A DNA stretch of 64,000 nucleotides, taken from Struthio camelus. Its lineage: Eukaryota > Chordata > Aves > Struthioniformes > Struthionidae. Made by a program: the position numbers and the translations under genes. Each line of letters begins with the position of its first letter. Position 1 is the first letter of the stretch. This document shows, piece after piece, positions 57,012-64,000 of the stretch. The stretch lies in contig NC_090943.1 of assembly GCF_040807025.1 (NCBI RefSeq), forward strand, positions 137,713,950 to 137,777,949, read 5' to 3'. The notes beneath the pieces are model-generated. The model saw only the letters and a program-made list of their open reading frames with translations. It was not told the DNA's origin and did not search any database.

Positions 57012-57705
57012 GAATCACAGAATGGTTGAGATTGGAAGGGACCTCTGGAGATCAGCTAGTCCAATCCCCCTGCTCAAGCAGGGACGTCTACAACACATTG
57101 CCCAGGACAGTGTCCAAGTGGCTTTTAAATACCTCCGAGGAAGCAGACTCCACAAGCTCTCTGGGCAACCTGCTCCAGTGCTCAGGCACCCTCACAGCAA
57201 AGAAGTTTTTCTTCGTGTTCAGAAGGAACTTCTTGTGTTTCAGCTTGTGTGCCTGTTGCCTCTCATGCTATCACTGGGCACCAGTGAGAAGAGCCTAGTC
57301 CTCTCGGCACTCTCCCTTCAGATATTTATGTACCTTGATAAGCTCTCCCTTGGGCTTCTCTTCCCCAGGCTGAACAGACCCAGCTCTCTCAGCCTTTCCT
57401 CAGAGGAGAGATGTTCCAGCCCCTTCATCAGCTTAGGAGCCCTTCGCTGGACTCACTCCAGGAGCTTCATGTCTCTCTTGTACTGGGGAGCCCAGCACTG
57501 GACACAGGACTCCAGGTGAGGCCTCCCCAGGGCTGAGGAGAGGGGAAGGATCACCTGACTCGACCTGCTGGCAACGCTCTTCCTAATGCAACCTAGGATA
57601 CCGTTGGCCTCCTTGGCCACAAGGGCACATTGCTGCCTCATGCTCAAGTTGTTGTCCATCAGGACCCCCAGGTCTGTCTCTGCAGAGCTGCTTTCCAGTA
57701 GGTCG
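57012..57705 (-). mobile_element. 5'-truncated CR1 LINE, antisense to + strand
   Basis: The + strand begins with the reverse complement of the CR1 3' end (AATCACAGAATGGTTGAGAT, then a GGAAGGGACCTCTGGAGATC-like block) and runs into the end of ORF2. On the minus strand a 68-codon open stretch (57659-57453) reads [16 protein letters not shown] and [17 protein letters not shown], typical of the CR1 reverse-transcriptase C-terminal region. The element is 5'-truncated near 57705 and its reading frames are broken, so it is an inactive fossil. CR1 is the dominant LINE of birds. It lies upstream of the RGS20 cysteine-string exon. Confidence 0.92.
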
Positions 57706-60054
57706 AGAAATTTGAAATATTAACACTGATTTCATTTAGTATGAGTCAAATTTTTAACTGGTTAAAAAAACACTATATCACTTCACTAAGGCCAGTGAAG
57801 ATGAGGGGGTTTATACCAGCTGGGGATCTGATCTGGTATTTGTATTTAAGCTGCAGAAAAGAGTGAGTTTAAATCATGGGTCATATTTAATATAAGATGG
57901 TGCTAAGCAGAGGAGTTATGAATTGTGTGAAATGCCTTTCTTCAAAATTTGTGTAAATGTTTCTTTTAAAAAAACCTCCTCCTGTTTCCTGGATGCTTTT
58001 TCTACTCTGAGTGTAACTGTGCTTCTAGTCATATCTTATCTCAAGTGAACATGACATTTTCCATGTTACTAAGGGAATGAACAGGGTGAACATGTGTGTG
58101 TGCACCTGAACTATAGTTTTGTATTTCTGCTCTGATTTAATAGCTTTGTATTTTTTTTTTGAGAAGACTCTTGCTGTTTTGACTATGAAGTAAATTAGAA
58201 GATGGATGGTTTTCTTTTAAAGAGAGGCTTCATTATCTTTTCCAAAGTTCTGTACGTATATTTAAATTTTTAGATGTATTTCTTTAAGCAGTTAAAGATC
58301 CAGACCCATTCTACTGACACTGAGTTCAAGTAATTTGCCCATTTGATATTCAGGCAAGGCCATGTTACTAGTTCAAGGAAAGGGAGGAAGGTGCAGGAGG
58401 AGAACATATCTCTGACCCTCCCACAGAGAGGTTAATCAACATAGTTTCTGATAGGGATACTTTTGAAATCCAGATGAATTGGAGAACATAAATCTCTGAT
58501 GCCCCATGTCTCTTGTTCTTGTTTAATACCCTATTACTCTAGGCTCCCTTACATTGTGCTGTATGAGAGCAGCGTAGCCTAAAATTTGGTTTGATGGGAA
58601 AAATAAAACAAAAATTGTTTTTCTTCCTGTGCTAATCTCCCTCATGCCAAAATGGACATCCTGGAGCTCCAAACTCCCTGTGCAGTGAGTCTCTTCCATC
58701 TTCTCAGGTTTCCAGACCTCTTAGAAGGTGCTGTGAGAGAGCAAATTGTGCAGTATTGACATAGGAAACCCCTCTGCGTTGAGTGCTCTCTTTGCTTGAG
58801 AATTGGAGTCTGCCTTCTCTGTCCTCTGCTATCCAGAACAGATATGTATCTTGTTAGAAAAAGGGTTTGAGAAGAAAAGATGTGGGAGAATGAGAAATTC
58901 CAAAAACTGGAGATGGACTGCATATTTCAAACATGTTTTGTAAGGAATACAGCAATACTTTTAGACTAATGCTTGAAAGAGGGGAGATACCTTTAACCAA
59001 AATATTTTAACCTCTACCCCAGCATTACCTACCCCCAACCCTGGGGTTGTTTCAGCCAATTGCTGAATATAACCTGAAACGTATCTCTATGTTCAGTTAT
59101 ATCCGTTTCAGACTGCCTAAAATAATCATGGTGCTATCAAAGACACCTGTGTCTGCGTGGGTAACTGTAATAGGAAAAATAGATAAGTCTTTCTGGTTCT
59201 TATGGACAGAGTGGAACTAACAGCTGATAGTTTCCTTTTTTGGTATTCAGTAGGATCTGATTTTGCTAATGTGAAGTTGCCGTGGTAAGAGGCATCATAC
59301 TCTAACTTTTGCTGATGTTTAGTTGATCTGAGCTTGAAGAACTTAAGAGCATGGTATGAGCAGGCACAGCAGGACCTGCCTGGAGGAATCTTCAGAACTG
59401 TCCAAAGTTTCCACCTGGAGAACATGAATTAGTCAAATATTTGCTTGTGAAGAAGGCTAGGAGTTTGATCATTTATCTCGTCTTAAGTCAGTTCCATCAG
59501 TTCAAGTTGGTTTTATGTTTCATCTGTGCAGATGACTAGAGAGGGAGTTTCTGGACCTCCTAGAGAGTAAGTGACCTAAGCAAACTGAGTGTGCAGTCAA
59601 AACCCTGATTCCCATATGTGCCACAATTATGACTACAGGACAAACTTGAATTTCAGACTTAAAACTTAAGTTCCATAGTTCTTGCCACAGTGAGGTCTCC
59701 AAAATGGACTGCTATATAGCTCCTAGCTCTATATTTAGGAAAACAACCATGACTTTGGCATGATCTGGAGAACTGGAAAGCACTTATACCAACAGTTTCG
59801 TAGCTATGCAAAGCATGTCACCTACAGGAACCATAAGCCCAGGAACTCACTGGAAGATTCCCATTAGTTTCATGATGGAAATTTCACCATGCTTGGGTTT
59901 ATGATCTTGTTTAGACTTCAAATTGGTATTAGGGTCTAATGCAAAAAAATCTTGCCTAGAGGGCTTGTTTTGCAAAGAGAAGAAAGATTTTAGTCTCAGG
60001 CCATCTATTCTGGTCCCTCTCTGATTATTGATCACAACAAATTTAGTCCATTAT

Positions 60055-60086
60055 AAAAAAACAAAACAAAAACAAAACAAAAAAAC
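60055..60086. repeat. (AAAAC)n simple repeat
   Basis: A-rich run with regularly spaced C, in RGS20 upstream DNA. Confidence 0.8.
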
Positions 60087-62510
60087 CCAAGTTTTACCCA
60101 AGTAAAAAGCAATGAACCAGAAATAAACAAAATAATGGCATGTATTCTTGGCTTTTTTATCCAGCTCGATAACATCTAGGATTCATAGGAAAGATACAAA
60201 CTTAAATTACTCAATGCTAACAAGTAATTTTTTTTAAAAAGTAAGTCCAGGGATTTAAGCAAGCATTTTAAAAGCTACTTTTGACAATAATGGAAAAACT
60301 AAAATGTATGCCTTAAGAATAACGTTGAGATACTAGAATAAGTATGCTTATCGTGCCTTTTCCACTCTAAGGTGTGCCTATCTGACATTCAGATTATGAG
60401 GCATTTTTGTATTTAACCTTATGAACACAAAGGAGTGCAAAGATCAGGGATGGAAATTATTTCCCGGGTTAAAAGCAGCTCAGATGATATTTGGCTTAGT
60501 TGTAGCATTTATAATATTTGCAAATCCTTTAGTAGAAAGGTGAGCTACCAAGAAAACAGCCTTCCCAAAGGAGGAATATGTAAAATCTAAATTGCGAAGG
60601 TCAAATTTTTAAAAACCAAGAATGCTTGGAAAAAAAATCGTGGACAAACCTTTTATACTTTTATTTTATGTTACAGCACAAAGAAACTTTGTCAGCTCAT
60701 CGGAGTACAAAAATTCTGTTACTAAAACATAAAAAAATAATGTTCTGTCCTTGTGCATGTTACAATTAAGCAGGTGCGCAAGCCCTAACTTGTGCTAGGG
60801 TCTGACTTGCATAGCCCCAGTGTGAAGATCTCGCAGTAACTATACAGAATGTGAATCCCTGCACTCTAATTAGAGCCGACAGCCAGTTGCAGTGCCCAGA
60901 TTTGGATCATCATAGTCCATTCATTTTTCAGTAAATGCACTGGGCCTAATCCAAACTCCATTAAAACAATGAAAAACTCCTATTGATTTCAGTGAGCTTT
61001 AGGTCAGGTTACATAAATTGCTGCCCTCTCTTCAGATTCTCCCTCCTCCTCCTAAAAGGATAATCAGTGAGCTGGAAGAAAGAGATTCTCTCATTCTTTA
61101 CTACTGTCACAAGATGCTTGCCACTGGGCTCAAGCTCAAAGTAAATCTCTGAATCCATATTTTATTAGTTTAGGAATATTTAAGGCAGCATACTCTTACT
61201 GAAGCCTATGACAGTTTACCATCAACTGAAGTAAGAACAGGAAGCTTGATACTCGGGCTTATTTCTCTTCATTGACAAATTTGACACACAGGCTTTCTGC
61301 GTCAAGCAGTGTGCTATTTTAAATGGAGAAGAATTATAAGTTATGTTAATGAACTCACCCACTCATATGCACATGCTTCAGGCACAGTTATCAGATTTCC
61401 TCTTAGTGAGTTAGAGTAGGGTCAGTTCCTGGGACTTTTTGTGCTGTTGGCGACGTGGCATCTTGTAGTGGTAATAGAGTGATTTAAGTTGTTGAGGATT
61501 TAAGAAAGCAAGTTCGACTTTAGTAGAAAGGATACTGGCAGCCACATGGAATAATGAAGCTTCTTATGCCAGTATTGAACTCAGGTCTGTCAAATGCTCA
61601 GTAGATAAGATCACAAGAGAAAGTAATATCCTCCTATGAGTTTAAATAACAATTCTGGGACACTTCCAAGATGTCTAGAAATTAAGTTGGGTGTCTTTAC
61701 TTGTTCTATTCTTTTTTCTTTTTTTCCAGAGGAGTAGCATCTCAGAGGAGCTTGGTTCATCTATCCAGATTAAAGCAGTGCTTTACATTTAAAAGGAATG
61801 TCTGGAAATGTATCATACTCCCACAGTTAACAGTAATAACACCTAGATCATGCCACTTGTAACTTAGGTTTTATTTCACCAAAGGCCTTTATTTCACCAA
61901 CTGCTGTACAGTTGGCTGCAAGGTCAGCCTGCTATCTGTAGAAAACACCCTGCGCTAAAACTTTTCTGAGTAAAGCTGACTTCCTTCCTAAGAAACATAA
62001 CAACAAAAAACAGAAGCCCCAGTTAATTATTTATTTGTTTTTGAGAAGGGTATTCTATATCTCTTATGCTAGTAGTGCAGGAGATATGGCTTTACTTTGG
62101 ACACCATCACATAAGATTTCACTGAAAATATTACTCTGAAACGCAATTAGCATGGTCATTCTGTCACCATTTCTCCTGTAGTATGGGAAAGATTTGAGAA
62201 TTTTAGAGAGAATTTGTTACCTGCTACACAGAAAAACCAACAAAAGCAACCTGTTGCTCTGGTATAACCATTTGTGTAGGTGCTATGAGAGTCGAGCACA
62301 AATGTGAGTGTGGAAAGCACTTAGTTCCATGCTGAGTCCCTTTACAAACGAGGTCATTGTAAAATGGCTTTAAGGTAAATCAGTATCGACTCCTTACCCC
62401 CTGTATAATACAAACTGTCAGAATCCCTTGCCTTGTATTTTGCGGCAGCTGGAGTTAACCTTGGTGGATCTTGGTCAGTTCATACTAGCTGATCAGCTAT
62501 TTTGCAGGTT

Positions 62511-62552
62511 AAAAAAAACAAAACAAAACAAAACAAAAGCAAAACAAAAAAA
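62511..62552. repeat. (AAAAC)n simple repeat
   Basis: A-rich tract with C every five to six bases for about 42 bp. Confidence 0.85.
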
Positions 62553-62831
62553 CAGGCTTCCCCAATGCAGAAAGTGCTACCGTTGTTTCAGTCCTATTTT
62601 GGCTGGCTTTAATATCAGAGGAAAATATTTGCTTCTAGTTATTTTTATGCAGCTGGCTTAAAAAAAAAGTTCATTCAGCCTAATATTTTACAAACCTCTT
62701 TACTATGCAAACAGTGGCATTGGCGTGCGTATAGCAGATTGCTCTGCTCACTCCCATCATCTCCTGCTGAGTGCTTGGTTGCATCGTGCTTAATTATGAA
62801 TGGCCTCCAAAAAGCCCATTTTACTGTACTA

Positions 62832-63100
62832 TGAAGTGACTCATATCACACCGAAGCTTTGACAACTCATACTGGGTATTGGAGTCACATGGTGTTGGAT
62901 TAGTCAGTGACTCGTTTCATATTGTACTCGGTGCTGAGATCTGACTCATATTGAACTAGGAGCTGACTGACATTGTACTGGTCCGAACGCTGGTTTGAAT
63001 CGGGATGACTCATCTTGTGCATTAAATAGTGATTCACATACCGTTTCCTATTGATTCTGACTGTCGCGATTCACTTCAGATTGTACTACGCTGGAATCTG
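62832..63100. repeat. Degenerate repeat cluster with AP-1-like motifs
   Basis: Diverged units share the words TGACTCA (62837-62843, 62942-62948, 63006-63012; near match TGACTCG at 62908-62914) and TTGTACT (62922-62928, 62973-62979, 63081-63087), with GCTGG words between them. This looks like an eroded tandem array or an AP-1 motif cluster. I could not assign it to a known repeat family. Confidence 0.5.
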
Positions 63101-64000
63101 GCTGCTCTGTCAGGGCAGACACCTTTGTAGCTGCCCTGGGCTCTGCCAGCCTAGTCAGTGTCAAATGAAGCAGCATCAGCCGGGAGAAGTATTACCAAAG
63201 TCAATGGAATTCCTAATTTAAAGCAGAAGTAAGATCAGAATTGGGCTTAGCATCCTATACCATAATTTCAGTAATGACACTTTATTGACTTCTCTGCGTC
63301 AAGTGGCTGTGTCAAGACTTCAAAACAAGCCTGTAAACAGAAAGTTAAGAATCACTAACCTCTAGATAAGAGTACTCTCTTTATGCATTTTCTTGCATCT
63401 GAATGCTAGCAGTTCTCTGCAGTACTTCCACGGCATGCTTCCTCCTTGGGATATAATTTGTCTTGATGTCAAAAGGATGGGATGAATTTTCAGAAGTAAC
63501 TGAGTATTAGTAATTGCCTACACTTTTGGCTAGCCAACATGAGACCTAGGATCCAAGAGGTGCGGAAACCTCATACTTTGAAAGTTGTTCATGATTCCTC
63601 AAACTGAGCCCCCCAAAATCACTAGTCATTCTGAAAAATGTATATTGTTCTCTCCGAAGGATAAAGAGGAATGTCATGGCAAGACTCAGAGGTGACGTTT
63701 CCATGATTAACTATTTAGGAGCCAGAGAAAAGATATCAAAATAAGTACTGATGGGGGTAGGTAGGCACAGAGGAAAATCAAGGATAAAGAAAACAACTGC
63801 TCCCTCTATTTACAGCATTTTATAACATAGTGCTAATATAACATTCGGTTGGCTGGAACATGCTCTTACTTTAGAAAGATGCTAATTTTAATGTGTCCCC
63901 AAATAGGACATTCTAATAGTTTTTTGAGTGCTTTATTTAGTAAACTAATGGTTATTACTTTGCGGTACTATAACATAGTAATAGCGTAACTGGTACAGAG

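Larger units (their letters stand above)
56117..64000 (-). other. RGS20 upstream intron / 5' region
   Basis: 7.9 kb 5' of the RGS20 cysteine-string exon. Apart from the CR1 element it holds AAAAC simple repeats (60055-60086, 62511-62552) and the degenerate repeat cluster near 62832-63100. There is no CpG island, so the first exon and promoter of RGS20 probably lie beyond the window. No other gene was recognised. Confidence 0.65.

Noticed and set aside
56974..57519. 181-codon frame on the + strand
   Set aside because: It lies in the CR1 element, antisense to the element's own coding strand, and is not a host gene.

Overview
This is a stretch of vertebrate, almost certainly avian, nuclear DNA. 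AT-rich introns flank three multi-exon genes with standard GT-AG splice sites. A truncated CR1 LINE of the sauropsid type lies near 57 kb. Compact introns and the gene order LYPLA1-TCEA1-RGS20 match the conserved neighbourhood on human 8q11 and, from memory, chicken chromosome 2. A crocodilian or turtle cannot be strictly excluded from sequence alone.

Layout. (1) 1-4039, + strand: the last six coding exons of LYPLA1 (acyl-protein thioesterase 1), whose 5' exons lie before the window. (2) About 4040-12330: LYPLA1 3' UTR followed by intergenic DNA with no supportable gene. (3) About 12380-13730: a strong CpG island holding the TCEA1 promoter and first exon. (4) 12928-40556, + strand: complete TCEA1 (transcription elongation factor TFIIS), ten coding exons and 304 codons. 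Intron 6 carries the terminal signals of a U12-type AT-AC intron. (5) About 40557-47104: the convergent 3' UTRs of TCEA1 and RGS20, including a perfect 64-bp direct repeat. (6) 47105-56116, - strand: four coding exons of RGS20 (RGSZ1-like) that join into a 218-residue protein with a cysteine string and an RGS domain. (7) 56117-64000: RGS20 upstream intron or 5' region, with the CR1 element and a degenerate repeat cluster rich in AP-1-like motifs.

The three genes do not form a pathway. LYPLA1 removes palmitate from proteins, TFIIS rescues arrested RNA polymerase II, and RGS20 accelerates GTP hydrolysis on Gi/Gz alpha subunits. A loose link is that Galpha and cysteine-string RGS proteins are palmitoylated, while LYPLA1 is a depalmitoylase; this is background knowledge, not something the DNA shows.

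I found no mobile defence system, CRISPR array, rRNA or confident tRNA, and no convincing undescribed system. The points most worth a second look are the AT-AC intron with an unexplained ORF inside it, the exact 64-bp duplication, the AP-1 motif cluster, a tRNA-like inverted repeat at the edge of the CpG island, and a NAGNAG acceptor in TCEA1.
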